From assembly GCF_035920345.1 (NCBI RefSeq), contig NZ_CP109149.1:3348001-3412000 (forward strand): DNA of 64,000 bases, written 5' to 3'. The notes beneath the pieces were generated by a model. It made no database searches and was not told where the DNA came from. It saw only the letters and a program-made list of their open reading frames with translations. A program made the position numbers and the translations under genes. This DNA is from Nocardia vinacea (GTDB taxonomy: Bacteria; Actinomycetota; Actinomycetes; Mycobacteriales; Mycobacteriaceae). Shown piece by piece: positions 51,483 through 60,662 of the stretch. Each line of letters opens with the position of its first letter. Position 1 is the stretch's first letter.

Positions 51483-51540
51483 TTGACGACCGTCAAGCTT
51501 TTCTTTGACAGTCGTCAAGTTTTTCTTGCACGATCGTCAA
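51483..51540. promoter_or_regulatory. Three phased TTGAC-N4-GTCAA boxes
   Basis: TTGACGACCGTCAA (51483-51496) and TTGACAGTCGTCAA (51505-51518) are near-perfect palindromes, and TTGCACGATCGTCAA (51526-51540) is a degenerate third copy. Their centres are about 22 bp apart, two helical turns, so bound dimers would lie on one face of the DNA. They sit in the 218-base region between the SDR operon and the TetR gene, the expected regulator of both. Confidence 0.75.
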
Positions 51541-51615
51541 ATCAGCTGGTCGCCCGTACCGGATACCGCGATACACTGGGCGAATTCACACGAGCGGTGA
51601 CGGAGAGAAGCCACA

Positions 51616-52257
51616 ATGACCGAAATCGTCGAGACCAGGCGGGATCGAATCGCGCGCCGACAGGTCGACAAGTTCGGCGAGCGGCGCGCACAGCTGGCTG
51701 CCGCCGCGCTGCACACTCTCGCCGAACTCGGCTATGCCCGGACCAGCCTGCGGGAGATCGCACAGAAATCCGAGTTCACCCACGGCGTGCTGCACTACTA
51801 CTTCAACGACAAGGTCGAGCTGATCACCCACGCGGTGCGGCAATACGAGCAGGTGTGCGTCACCCGTTACGACGACATCGTCGCCGCCGCGACAACGGCC
51901 GAACAGCTCCGGCACGACTTCGGCGCGGCAATGGCGGCCACGCTGGACGCCGACGCACCACTACACCGGCTCTGGTACGACTTGCGCAACCAGAGTCTGT
52001 TCGAGGAGTCCTTTCGCGATGACGTGCTCGAAATCGACGGCCACCGCGAGGAGATGATCCGCAACGTCGTCGACCGCTTCGCCGAGCTGTCGGGTCGACC
52101 GCTCCTGGTCCCCTCCGCCACGGCCTACGCCATCTTCGACGGCCTCTTCCAACAGGCGCTGCTGCGCAACCTCGCCGGACACAGCGATGCCGTCGACACG
52201 CTCGCCATCGAAGCCGCCGCCTTGCTCGACGTGGTGATCGGACAACGCAAGCCCTAG
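51616..52257 (+). CDS. TetR family transcriptional regulator
   Basis: A 213-residue regulator with GGAGAGAAG before its ATG. The N-terminal 60 residues include the helix-turn-helix YARTSLREIAQKSEFTHGVLHYYFNDKVELI. The C-terminal domain is helical with a conserved LWYDLRNQSLFEESFRDDVLEIDGH block, seen in regulators of lipid and steroid metabolism. The gene is divergent from the acyl-CoA synthetase/SDR operon, and the three boxes between them are the probable binding sites. The ligand may be an acyl-CoA made by the operon. Confidence 0.92.
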   Translation: MTEIVETRRDRIARRQVDKFGERRAQLAAAALHTLAELGYARTSLREIAQKSEFTHGVLHYYFNDKVELITHAVRQYEQVCVTRYDDIVAAATTAEQLRHDFGAAMAATLDADAPLHRLWYDLRNQSLFEESFRDDVLEIDGHREEMIRNVVDRFAELSGRPLLVPSATAYAIFDGLFQQALLRNLAGHSDAVDTLAIEAAALLDVVIGQRKP

Positions 52258-52349
52258 TCGGAATTGCACTGTTGCACAGCCCTTTACGGTCGCAGATAGG
52301 GCGCAATCTGCGCGACGCGTCCGTTAGGTCATTCGTTTGCGGAGGGTGG

Positions 52350-52925
52350 TCAAGGCGCACCGGGAATGATCAGGTCCACATGGTCGCGCGTGTTGTCGGT
52401 TGCGAAGTGGGCGTCTTCGGCGGCCATCCACTGCTCCCATAAGGGCAGGGTGTGGGCACCATCGCGTTCGAGACCGCGTGCCAGACGCACCGCGCGCGGG
52501 GTGTCGATCCAGACCGCCAGCGACAGCCGAGCGCGGACGGCGGCGCGGGCCGAGGAGACGCCTTCGAGGATGAGCACTCCCCCGGGCGCGACATCATGCC
52601 ATTCGGCCAAAGTCCGCTTGTCCCAGTCGTATCGCTGATACCGACCAGGACGGCCCTGGGCGATCGGTTCGAGCACCTGCTCCTCGAGCCGCGTCCACCA
52701 CGGAAGTTCGTTGTTTCCGTCCGCGAAGTCGTCGGTGTGCACTACCTGCGCAGTGCACAGCCCCGCCAAATACGCTGCAAATGTCGACTTTCCGGCCCCG
52801 CCTGGTCCGTCCACCGCCACCAGGCGGGTCGAACCGAGTCGCGGCGAGCTGGTGGCGACCCGACCCGCGATCTCGTCGGGGGCCGGACTCCGCCCTGGCG
52901 ACACAGGTCGAGGATCCTCACCCAC
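52350..52925 (-). CDS. Uridine-kinase-like P-loop protein
   Basis: A 191-residue P-loop kinase: Walker A in VDGPGGAGKSTFAAYL, VVHTDDFADG as the substrate/Walker-B-like Asp pair, and LILEGVSSAR. It resembles small uridine kinase/phosphoribulokinase-like proteins common in actinobacteria. The GTG start lies ten bases downstream of the hemE stop, so it is probably co-transcribed with hemE. The substrate is not certain, and no link to heme is evident from sequence. Confidence 0.82.
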   Translation of the reverse strand: MGEDPRPVSPGRSPAPDEIAGRVATSSPRLGSTRLVAVDGPGGAGKSTFAAYLAGLCTAQVVHTDDFADGNNELPWWTRLEEQVLEPIAQGRPGRYQRYDWDKRTLAEWHDVAPGGVLILEGVSSARAAVRARLSLAVWIDTPRAVRLARGLERDGAHTLPLWEQWMAAEDAHFATDNTRDHVDLIIPGAP

Positions 52926-52935
52926 GACTAGTCGG

Positions 52936-53991
52936 TCACAGTTCGTGGACGAGTTGCACCAGGGCGGTCAGCACGCCCGGGTCGGTATCGGGCAGCACAC
53001 CGTGTCCGAGGTTGAAGATATGACCGGCCGCACCCATGGTGATCGCCTCATCGGCCTCGTGTGCGATGCGCCGCGCCTCGGCCTCGACGGCAGCGGATCC
53101 GGCGAACAGCACAGCGGGATCCAGGTTGCCTTGCAATGCTTTTCCGGGTCCGACCCGACGCACCGCCTCGGTCAGCGGCACCCGCCAATCGACGCCGACG
53201 ACATCGGCGCCCGCCTCGGCCATCGCACCGAGCAACTCACCGGTCCCGACCCCGAAGTGGATCCGCGGCACCCCGGCCGCGGCGACCTCCGCGAATACCC
53301 GCTCCGAATGCGGCAGCACGAATTCGCGATAGTCGGCCAGCGAGAGCGCACCGGCCCACGAATCGAACAACTGCACGGCGTCCACACCAGCGGCCAACTG
53401 TGCCTGCAGGAAGGCGATGGTGATATCGGTCAGGACGCCGAGCAGCTCGTGCCAGGTCGCCGGGTCGGCGTGCATCATCGCCTTGGTGCGCTCATGGTTC
53501 TTACTCGGCCCACCCTCGACCAGATACGACGCGAGCGTGAACGGCGCACCGGCGAATCCGATCAGCGGCGTATCGCCGAGCGCGTCGGTCAGCAGCTTCA
53601 CCCCGTCGGTCACCGCGCCCACCTCCTCGGGCCGCAGCCGCGGCAGTGCGCGCACATCCGCGATGGTCCGCACCGGCGAGGCGATCACCGGCCCGACGCC
53701 GGCCACGATATCGAGATCGATACCGGCGGCCTTCAGCGGAACGACGATGTCGGAGAACAAGATCGCCGCATCGACACCGTGGCGCCGGATCGGCTGCATG
53801 GTGATCTCACACACCAACTCCGGGTCGAAGCAGGACTCCAGCATGCCGATGCCCTTGCGCAGTTCCCGGTACTCGGGCAGCGACCGTCCGGCCTGCCGCA
53901 TGAACCACACCGGACGACGGCTCGGTGCGGCGCCGGTGGCGGCGGCCAGGAACGGGGCATCGGTCAACCGGCGACGGGTTTGAGTGCTCAT
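52936..53991 (-). CDS. hemE: Uroporphyrinogen decarboxylase HemE
   Basis: A 351-residue enzyme that decarboxylates uroporphyrinogen III to coproporphyrinogen [19 protein letters not shown] is the family signature with the substrate-binding arginines; FSDIVVPL and the second signature [17 protein letters not shown] are also clear. A GTG one codon upstream of the ATG is an alternative start. It is separated from hemY by the acyl-CoA synthetase operon and TetR gene, unlike in mycobacteria where the genes are adjacent. Confidence 0.95.
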   Translation of the reverse strand: MSTQTRRRLTDAPFLAAATGAAPSRRPVWFMRQAGRSLPEYRELRKGIGMLESCFDPELVCEITMQPIRRHGVDAAILFSDIVVPLKAAGIDLDIVAGVGPVIASPVRTIADVRALPRLRPEEVGAVTDGVKLLTDALGDTPLIGFAGAPFTLASYLVEGGPSKNHERTKAMMHADPATWHELLGVLTDITIAFLQAQLAAGVDAVQLFDSWAGALSLADYREFVLPHSERVFAEVAAAGVPRIHFGVGTGELLGAMAEAGADVVGVDWRVPLTEAVRRVGPGKALQGNLDPAVLFAGSAAVEAEARRIAHEADEAITMGAAGHIFNLGHGVLPDTDPGVLTALVQLVHEL

Positions 53992-54075
53992 CACCGACTA
54001 TCGTATGCGGCCCGCAAGGCCCTCTAGCGGCGCGCCTCCGACTGCGCCGGGCCCGCAAGGTCTACCGTCGCATCC

Positions 54076-54714
54076 GTGACACCGCTCGACTTCCGCGACG
54101 GAGCCGCACCGACCGAAGGACCCAACGGCGAGCCAGCTCAATTTCGCGCCGCGGTCGATGCGATGGGCACCGCGACCGTGCACCCTCGAATCGAGCTGGC
54201 ACCGATCCGACCCCCACAACGCCTGGCACCCTTTTCGTACGCACTAGGCGCGGAAGTCAAACACCCCGAAACCAATGTGGTGCCGGTCGATTCCGAGGGC
54301 GACGCCTTCGGCAGGCTGATCCTGCTGCACGATCCCGAGGGCGCCGAGGCCTGGCACGGTATCTTCCGCTTGGTCGCCTACATCCAGGCCGACATCGATG
54401 CGGCACTGGCCACCGACCCGCTGCTGCCCGAGGTCGCCTGGAGCTGGCTGGTAGACGCGCTGGAAACCCGTGGCGAACCGTTCACCGCGCTCGGCGGCAC
54501 CGTCACCTCCACCAGTTCGGTGCGCTTCGGCGATATCGCCGGACCACCGCGCGCACACCAATTGGAGCTGCGCGCCTCCTGGACCGCGATGACCACCGAT
54601 ATGCGCCCGCACGTGGAAGGCTTCTGCGAAGTGCTGGCCTACGCGGCCGGTTTGCCGCCCGCCGGAATCACCCATCTGCGCCCGGAGTCGTATACCAGCA
54701 ACGACCACACCTGA
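54076..54714 (+). CDS. DUF3000 family protein
   Basis: A 212-residue protein with GTG start, divergent from hemE. FRAAVDAMGTATVHPRIELAPIRPPQRLAPFSYALGAEV, followed by GDAFGRLILLHDP, matches the actinobacterial DUF3000 family, represented by Rv2680 in M. tuberculosis. Function is unknown. It always neighbours RNase D in this synteny, 22 bases here, so the two are probably one transcript. Confidence 0.88.
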   Translation: MTPLDFRDGAAPTEGPNGEPAQFRAAVDAMGTATVHPRIELAPIRPPQRLAPFSYALGAEVKHPETNVVPVDSEGDAFGRLILLHDPEGAEAWHGIFRLVAYIQADIDAALATDPLLPEVAWSWLVDALETRGEPFTALGGTVTSTSSVRFGDIAGPPRAHQLELRASWTAMTTDMRPHVEGFCEVLAYAAGLPPAGITHLRPESYTSNDHT

Positions 54715-54736
54715 TCGCCACGTAAAGTTCAGGTTT

Positions 54737-56011
54737 ATGTCGGTAGCAGACGAGTCCGAGCAAAGCAACACGCCACCAGAAAGCACGGCTGAGCCGCTGC
54801 TCATGCCCGCCGACGGTGTGCCCCCCGTGCTCGTTACCGCAGCAGAGGTCGCCGACGCCGCCGCTCGGCTCGCGGTGGGCACCGGTCCACTGGCCGTCGA
54901 TGCCGAACGCGCCTCCGGTTTCCGGTACTCGGCGCGCGCCTACCTGATCCAGTTGCGGCGCGCGGGTTCGGGCAGTTTCCTGATCGATCCGATTCCGGTC
55001 GCCGATGCGCTCGAACCGCTGGCCGCCGCGATCAACGATCTGGAGTGGGTGCTGCATTCGGCGGACCAGGATCTACCTGGACTCGCCGAACTCGGTCTGC
55101 GGCCTGCGCGACTGTTCGACACCGAATTGGGTGGCAGGCTGGCCGGTTTCGAGCGCGTCGGACTGGCGGCCATGGTGGAGCGGCTGCTCGGCCGTGCGCT
55201 GCGCAAGGGTCACGGTGCGGCCGACTGGTCGACCCGACCGCTGCCCGACGATTGGCTGAACTACGCGGCGCTCGATGTCGAATTGCTGCTCGAGCTGCGT
55301 GACGAGGTTGCTGCCTCGCTCGACGCCCAGCACAAGACCGATTGGGCCGCACAGGAATTCGAGCATGTCCGGATCACCGAACCCGGTACGCCGAAGGCCG
55401 ACCGCTGGCGGCGCACCTCCGGCATCCACACCCTGCGCCGCACCCGCCAGCTGGCCATCGTGCGCGAACTGTGGACCACCAGGGATACCCTCGCCCGCAC
55501 CCGCGACGTCGCCCCGGCCCGCATCCTCCCGGATGCCGCCATCATCGCCGCCGCGAATGCCGAACCGCGCACCATCGCCCAACTGCGCACCCTGCCGGTC
55601 TTCGGCGGGCCACGCCAACGCCGCTACTCCCGCGACTGGCTCGCCGCCGTGGATCGCGGCCGCACCCTCCCCGACACCGAACTACCACCCCTGACCCAAC
55701 CGTTCGAGGGACCGCCCCCGGTGAACCGCTGGGAGCGCCGCGATCCGGCCGCCGCCGCCCGCCTGGTTCGAGCACGCGCGGCGATGGGCGAACTGTCCAC
55801 CGAGTACGCGATTCCGGTGGAGAATCTGCTCTCCCCCGACCTGGTGCGCCGCTTGTGCTGGGACGGGCTCCCCGATTACGACCGTGTGGGCGAGCTCGAC
55901 GACCTATCCGCCGCGATCGACGGATTCCTCAAGTCGGGCGGCGCCCGACCCTGGCAGCGCGAACTCGCGGTTTCCCGACTCGCCGTCGCCCTGACCCCAA
56001 CCCCCGAGTAG
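54737..56011 (+). CDS. rnd: Ribonuclease D
   Basis: A 424-residue 3'-5' exoribonuclease. The DEDD catalytic residues are visible: D-x-E in LAVDAERASGF, Asp in EWVLHSADQDLPGLAEL, FDTELGGRLAGF, and the C-terminal Y-A-A-L-D-V motif. An HRDC-like domain follows from about residue 220 (RRTRQLAIVRELWTTRDTLART) that aids RNA binding, and a second in the C-terminal half. It trims tRNA and rRNA 3' ends. Position equals Rv2681. Confidence 0.92.
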   Translation: MSVADESEQSNTPPESTAEPLLMPADGVPPVLVTAAEVADAAARLAVGTGPLAVDAERASGFRYSARAYLIQLRRAGSGSFLIDPIPVADALEPLAAAINDLEWVLHSADQDLPGLAELGLRPARLFDTELGGRLAGFERVGLAAMVERLLGRALRKGHGAADWSTRPLPDDWLNYAALDVELLLELRDEVAASLDAQHKTDWAAQEFEHVRITEPGTPKADRWRRTSGIHTLRRTRQLAIVRELWTTRDTLARTRDVAPARILPDAAIIAAANAEPRTIAQLRTLPVFGGPRQRRYSRDWLAAVDRGRTLPDTELPPLTQPFEGPPPVNRWERRDPAAAARLVRARAAMGELSTEYAIPVENLLSPDLVRRLCWDGLPDYDRVGELDDLSAAIDGFLKSGGARPWQRELAVSRLAVALTPTPE

Positions 56012-56025
56012 GCCGAACTCGGCGT

Positions 56026-56442
56026 TCAGGACGAGGTCGCGACGGCGGTCTCGACGGTTTGCTTGAAGACCTGCAGGCCGTGCTCCATGGACGCGCCGAA
56101 TGCGTCGGCGAGTTCGTGCGGCAGGGTGTCGTGAATCCAGACGAAGCGGCTGCCGTCGGCGTGCGGGAAAACCTGCATGGACGAGTTGTCGTGCTCCGGG
56201 GTGACGCTCCCGCCGACGATCGAGAACACGATCCGGCGTTCGGCTTCGTCGAGTGCGATGAACCGTTCGTGCATGACCGTGCCATTCGCGAAGGTGACGA
56301 TGCGCAGGTCCGGACCGTCGAGGGTGCTGCCGGTGACGAAGCCGGGCGCCATTCGGACCGGACCCTGCGCGAAGTCGCCGATGATCGCCCATAACTCCTC
56401 GGCGGGCGCCTCGACAATGATCTCCCTCTTGACCGATCCCAT
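56026..56442 (-). CDS. SRPBCC family (START-like) protein
   Basis: A 138-residue protein with the helix-grip fold of the SRPBCC superfamily: VKREIIVEAPAEELWAIIGDFA at the start, GPDLRIVTFANGTVMHERFIALDE in the middle, and a long C-terminal helix (ELADAFGASMEHGLQVFKQTV). Such proteins bind hydrophobic ligands or aid aromatic polyketide cyclisation. It is convergent with RNase D (14 bases) and divergent from the CGNR gene, with which it shares a palindromic control region. Confidence 0.87.
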   Translation of the reverse strand: MGSVKREIIVEAPAEELWAIIGDFAQGPVRMAPGFVTGSTLDGPDLRIVTFANGTVMHERFIALDEAERRIVFSIVGGSVTPEHDNSSMQVFPHADGSRFVWIHDTLPHELADAFGASMEHGLQVFKQTVETAVATSS

Positions 56443-56490
56443 GACTGATCCTCCTGTGCCGGAGCGGAGTCTCCGCTCGGGATAACTTCT

Positions 56491-56515
56491 GTTACCGAAA
56501 CGGTAGTTAGGTAAC
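56491..56515. promoter_or_regulatory. Palindromic operator candidate
   Basis: TACCGAAACGGTA (56493-56505) is a perfect palindrome with a 3-base centre, and the wider GTTACC...GGTAAC (56491-56496, 56510-56515) adds a second inverted pair. It lies between the divergent SRPBCC and CGNR genes and resembles TetR-type operators. No TetR gene is adjacent; the CGNR protein itself is the nearest regulator. Confidence 0.55.
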
Positions 56516-56549
56516 CAGCCACCGTCAATGGGCGGTTACTATTGATCTC

Positions 56550-57119
56550 ATGTCCGACACAGTCGATGCCGCACCTGCGGCGCTCGCTCGTCTGGTGGAA
56601 TTCGTCAATACCCGCCGCGCGGATGGCGACGCCATCGGCACACCCGAGCAATTGACGAGTTGGCTCCGCACACATGCATTGCTGCCCGAGGGCTCAGCCG
56701 ATACGGCCGGACAACAGCGAACCGCCCGAGTCCGGGAGGGGCTGCGCGCCCTACTCGCCACGAACAATGCCGAACCCGTCACCAGCCCCCGTCCGGACGG
56801 TCTGAACCCAGCGGCCCGCACCGAACTCGCCACGCTCACCGCGGCGCTGCCACTCACTCTGGACGTGACCAGCACCCCACCCCGCTTGGTCCCGCACACC
56901 AACGACCGCGTCGACCACGCCCTGGCCACCCTGCTCGCCGACGTCGCCACCGCCGTCGCAGCAGGCACCTGGTCACGCCTCAAGACCTGCCGAGAACCGA
57001 GCTGCCGCTGGGCCTTCTACGATCATTCCCGCAACCGCGGCCGCACCTGGTGCTCGATGGATGTCTGCGGCAATCGCGTGAAAGTCCGTGCCTCCCACCG
57101 CCGTAACACAGCACGATAG
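56550..57119 (+). CDS. CGNR zinc-finger regulator (ABATE domain)
   Basis: A 189-residue protein. The N-terminal region (VEFVNTRRADGDAIGTPEQL) is the ABATE domain, followed by a C-terminal CGNR zinc finger with cysteines in KTCREPSCRW, RTWCSMDVCGNR and the motif H-S-R-N-R-G-R. Proteins of this type are putative stress regulators that bind DNA through the CGNR finger. It is divergent from the SRPBCC gene and may control it through the palindrome at 56491-56515. Confidence 0.92.
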   Translation: MSDTVDAAPAALARLVEFVNTRRADGDAIGTPEQLTSWLRTHALLPEGSADTAGQQRTARVREGLRALLATNNAEPVTSPRPDGLNPAARTELATLTAALPLTLDVTSTPPRLVPHTNDRVDHALATLLADVATAVAAGTWSRLKTCREPSCRWAFYDHSRNRGRTWCSMDVCGNRVKVRASHRRNTAR

Positions 57120-57278
57120 TCGCAGTCGCGCAGGCTATCGCCTATGGGACGGCGGCCAGAGCGTGCCGAAGCCGACCGGCACCGAGGAATCCGTCAATCG
57201 ATCCCTGTGATCACCGGTCGAAAGCACCAATGATGGTGCCGCCCAGCGCCAGTCGGCACCGGAGTGACAACCCCCGAC

Positions 57279-59177
57279 TCAGCGTGCGTCGAGCCAGCCC
57301 GAGATTCGGCGGGCGATATCGGTAGCCGTCAGTCCGAGCTCTTCGTGCACCTCGTTGCGAGACGCATGGTCCAGGAAGTGTTGCGGCACACCGAGATCGC
57401 GGGTCGGCACATCCAAGCCCGCACTGCGCAAGCGCGCGGAAACGGTGGACCCGATGCCGCCGTGCAGACCGCCGTCCTCCAGAGTCACTACGAGACGGTA
57501 GTTTTCGGCGAGTTTGACGACGGTATCGGAAACCGGCAGCACCCACCGCGGATCGATGGCCGTGACCGAAATACCTTCTGGCTCCAGCAGATCCGCGACC
57601 GCGACAGCGGTCGACGCGAAGGGGCCGACCGCGACCAGCAGTACATCACCGCGCTGGGCTCGAGTAGAGCCGCCCTCACGCTCGGCCAGCCGCAGCACAT
57701 CGACCCCATCTAGCCGCTCGACCGCCGAAATATCCTCGGCCACACTGCCCTTCGGAAAGCGGATGGCGGTCGGTCCGTCGCTCACCGCGAGCGCCTCGGC
57801 CAACTCCTCACGCAATGTCGCCGCATCACGCGGGGCCGCAACGCGCATGCCGGGAATGATGCCGAGCACCGACAGATCCCACATGCCATTGTGCGAGGCA
57901 CCGTCCGGACCGGTGATTCCGGCGCGATCCAGCACCACCGTCACCGGCTGCTTCAGCAGCGCGACATCCATCAGCAACTGGTCGAAGGCGCGGTTGAGGA
58001 ACGTCGAGTAGATCGCCACCACTGGATGCATGCCGCCGAGGGCGAGTCCGGCCGCCGAGGCCATCGCATGCTGTTCGGCGATGCCGACATCGAACATCCG
58101 CTCCGGGAAACGCTCCCCGAATGCCGCCAGACCGGTCGGTCCGGGCATGGCCGCGGTGATCGCGACGATATCGTCGCGCTTCTCCGCATGCGCGATCAGC
58201 TCCTGGGAGAACACCGAGGTCCAGCCGAGCGCCTTGGGGCCGCCGAGCGGGCGGCCGGTGAGCGGATCGATCGGATCACAGGCGTGCATCTGGTCGGCGA
58301 CGTGGTTCTCGGCGTGCGAGTAGCCGCGCCCCTTCTGCGTCACCACGTGCACGACCACCGGCCCGCCGAAATCCTTCGCGCGACGCAGTGCCGCCTCCAA
58401 TGCGACGGTGTCGTGGCCATCCACCGGCCCGACGTACTTCAGCCCGAGATCGCTGAACAGCTCCTGCGGACTCACCGCATCCTTGATCCCGGCCTTCACC
58501 GCATGCACCATCGAGTACGCGGATTCACCGACGCGCGGAATGCTTTTGAGGATCCGCTTCCCCGCATCCAGCGCATGCTCATAGGCGGGCTGAGTGCGCA
58601 GCGCGGTCAACCGGTCGGCGAGCCCACCGATGGTCGGCGCGTAGGAGCGCCCGTTGTCGTTGACTACCACGACGACGGGCCGGTCCGGCGCCGCGGCGAT
58701 ATTGTTCAGCGCCTCCCAGCACATGCCCCCGGTGAGTGCACCGTCGCCGACGACCGCGACCACATGCCGGTTCTGCCCGGTCAGGGCGAAGGCCTTCGCC
58801 AGACCGTCGGCATAGGACAGTGAGGCCGAGGCGTGCGAAGACTCGACCCAGTCGTGGGCGCTCTCGGCTCGGCTCGGGTAGCCGGACAATCCACCCTGCT
58901 TGCGCAGCGTGTCGAACTGATCCTTGCGACCGGTGAGGATCTTGTGCACGTAGGCCTGATGCCCGGTGTCGAAGATCAACGGATCGGCCGGCGAGTCGAA
59001 GATCCGGTGTAGTGCGATGGTCAGCTCGACCACGCCGAGATTGGGGCCGAGGTGCCCGCCGGTGACGGCGACCTTCTGCACCAGGAACTCGCGAATCTCC
59101 TCCGCCAGTTCACCCAATTCGGCAACGGTCAGCCGTCGCAGGTCTGCGGGCGTATCGACCCGGGAAAGCACTCCCAC
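57279..59177 (-). CDS. dxs: 1-deoxy-D-xylulose-5-phosphate synthase
   Basis: A 632-residue thiamine-diphosphate enzyme that condenses pyruvate and glyceraldehyde-3-phosphate in the first step of the MEP isoprenoid pathway. [17 protein letters not shown], the TPP motif [16 protein letters not shown] with VVNDNG, and the central Glu/His region ([16 protein letters not shown]) are all present at family length. It supplies precursors for decaprenyl phosphate used by AftC. Position and strand equal Rv2682c. The 159 bases beyond its 3' end and 270 bases before its start hold no supported gene. Confidence 0.97.
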   Translation of the reverse strand: MGVLSRVDTPADLRRLTVAELGELAEEIREFLVQKVAVTGGHLGPNLGVVELTIALHRIFDSPADPLIFDTGHQAYVHKILTGRKDQFDTLRKQGGLSGYPSRAESAHDWVESSHASASLSYADGLAKAFALTGQNRHVVAVVGDGALTGGMCWEALNNIAAAPDRPVVVVVNDNGRSYAPTIGGLADRLTALRTQPAYEHALDAGKRILKSIPRVGESAYSMVHAVKAGIKDAVSPQELFSDLGLKYVGPVDGHDTVALEAALRRAKDFGGPVVVHVVTQKGRGYSHAENHVADQMHACDPIDPLTGRPLGGPKALGWTSVFSQELIAHAEKRDDIVAITAAMPGPTGLAAFGERFPERMFDVGIAEQHAMASAAGLALGGMHPVVAIYSTFLNRAFDQLLMDVALLKQPVTVVLDRAGITGPDGASHNGMWDLSVLGIIPGMRVAAPRDAATLREELAEALAVSDGPTAIRFPKGSVAEDISAVERLDGVDVLRLAEREGGSTRAQRGDVLLVAVGPFASTAVAVADLLEPEGISVTAIDPRWVLPVSDTVVKLAENYRLVVTLEDGGLHGGIGSTVSARLRSAGLDVPTRDLGVPQHFLDHASRNEVHEELGLTATDIARRISGWLDAR

Positions 59178-59447
59178 CTGAACTCGCTCCCTCCGGATAG
59201 CGCATCTGATCCGATCAGTCTACGGAGCCGCGCCAGTGGCTCCGCACGACAATGCCCCGCCACCAGCCGACTTCGCGTGGAAGTGTGAGCCTCCACACGA
59301 ATCGCCAGCCCATCCGAAGACAAGCTCGGGCGGACGAGTTCGCCGGTCCACCTTAGAGCGTATCTGAGGACTCGGACGGAATCGTGAGGCAAGTCGGTCA
59401 CCCGGGTTCGCCGTCGCAGTCGGTGGCCTGTGTCACACTCGCCGGTG

Positions 59448-59870
59448 ATGAGCCGCCACACCACGTTCCGGTACTGCATCGACCCCACCGTCGAGCAGCA
59501 AGCCGTGCTCGCCCGCCATGCCGGAGCGGCGCGCTTCGCATTCAACACCTGCCTCGACATCGTGAAAACCGCGCTCACCCAACGGAAATCCGACCCCGAC
59601 CATTCGGTGCCGTGGACCGGATTCAGCTTGATCAACGCATTCAACGGGTGGAAGAAAACCGAAGCCGCCGGGCGGGTGATCGCTGTCGCTCCGGACGGGG
59701 TCGCCGAGGTCGCAGTGACCGAGCTGGCCTGGCGCACGCAGGTACGTCAGCAGGTGTTCGAAGAAGCCGCCGTCGACTGCGGGCACGCCTTGGCCGCGTT
59801 CGCCGACTCCCGCACCGGAAAACGCAAAGGCAGACGCGTCGGATTCCCCCGGATCAACGGAATTCAGACA
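59448..59870 (+). pseudogene. TnpB/OrfB-type transposase remnant, N-terminal part only
   Basis: The frame reads MSRHTTFRYCIDPTVEQQAV and continues with the N-terminal helix-turn-helix region of IS200/IS605-IS607 accessory proteins: ARHAGAARFAFNTCLDIVK, FSLINAFNGWKK, a long helix, and SRTGKRKGRRVGFPR. After about 138 codons the similarity stops abruptly and the frame runs into the SIMPL gene start region. None of the RuvC-type catalytic acids or the zinc cysteines remain, so it cannot be an RNA-guided nuclease. No intact partner or terminal repeat was found. Confidence 0.75.
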
Positions 59871-59913
59871 CGCTGTGAAACCGATGAAGTCAGAGAGAGA
59901 AGAGGAGAGCGCC

Positions 59914-60597
59914 GTGAGCAAGAAGAAGTCCCACGACACCGCGGGCACGGTCACCACCTTCGGGTCCGGCAGCGCCCGCGCCACCCCGGATCTGATGCGC
60001 GTCACCATCTCCATCGAAACCCGGGCCGGCAAGGTCGCGCTCGCCTACGGCCAGGCTGGTGAGCGCGTCGCCGCCGTCACCGATTCGCTGCGCTCCGATG
60101 GCGTTCTCGGCACCGATATCGCCACCAGCGGACTGTCGGTGCGCACCGAAACCGTCTGGCTCGAAGGCGGTGGTTCCAAGATCACCGGTTACGTCGCGAC
60201 CACCGACCTCACCGTTGTGCTGCGCGATATCGGCGAAACGGCCGATCCGGGACCCGCCACGATCATCGCCGACTGTGTCGACGCCGGTGGTGACGATGTC
60301 CGCCTCGGCGGCCTCAATCTCGGTTTCGCCGATCAGGAAAGCCTGCTGATCCGCGCCCGCGATGCCGCCTGGGACAACGCCCTCGCAAAGGCTGAGCAGT
60401 ATGCGGGCCGTGCTCGGCGGACCCTCGGCCCGGTTCTCGAAATCACCGAGAACGCCACCTCCGCTCCGCCCACCACCCCCCGGCTGATGGCCATGTCGGC
60501 CCCGATGAACGAGTCGTACGGCGGCGCTCCGGTTCCGGTCGAACTCGGCGAATCCGAAATCTCGGCGACCATCCGCGCGACCTGGCAGCTCGACTGA
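59914..60597 (+). CDS. SIMPL domain protein
   Basis: A 227-residue protein; the GTG start is preferred because GAGGAGA lies seven bases upstream, and the in-frame ATGs further up lie in the transposase junction. GSGSARATPDLMRVTISIETRAG is the family opening; Y-V-A-T-T-D-L-T-V-V-L-R-D and ARDAAWDNALAKAEQYAGRA follow. SIMPL (DUF541) proteins are mostly periplasmic with oligomeric rings. This one shows no clear signal peptide, which may mean the 5' end was replaced when the transposase inserted. Confidence 0.85.
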   Translation: MSKKKSHDTAGTVTTFGSGSARATPDLMRVTISIETRAGKVALAYGQAGERVAAVTDSLRSDGVLGTDIATSGLSVRTETVWLEGGGSKITGYVATTDLTVVLRDIGETADPGPATIIADCVDAGGDDVRLGGLNLGFADQESLLIRARDAAWDNALAKAEQYAGRARRTLGPVLEITENATSAPPTTPRLMAMSAPMNESYGGAPVPVELGESEISATIRATWQLD

Positions 60598-60662
60598 TTT
60601 CATCTGACCTAACGCTTGCTTGGGTATAGTGAGGGCCTCATCGCGTCTGATCAGGAGTCCGC

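Noticed and set aside
59448..59870. TnpB-like frame considered as an active RNA-guided nuclease
   Set aside because: Only the N-terminal part is present; RuvC acids and zinc cysteines are absent.
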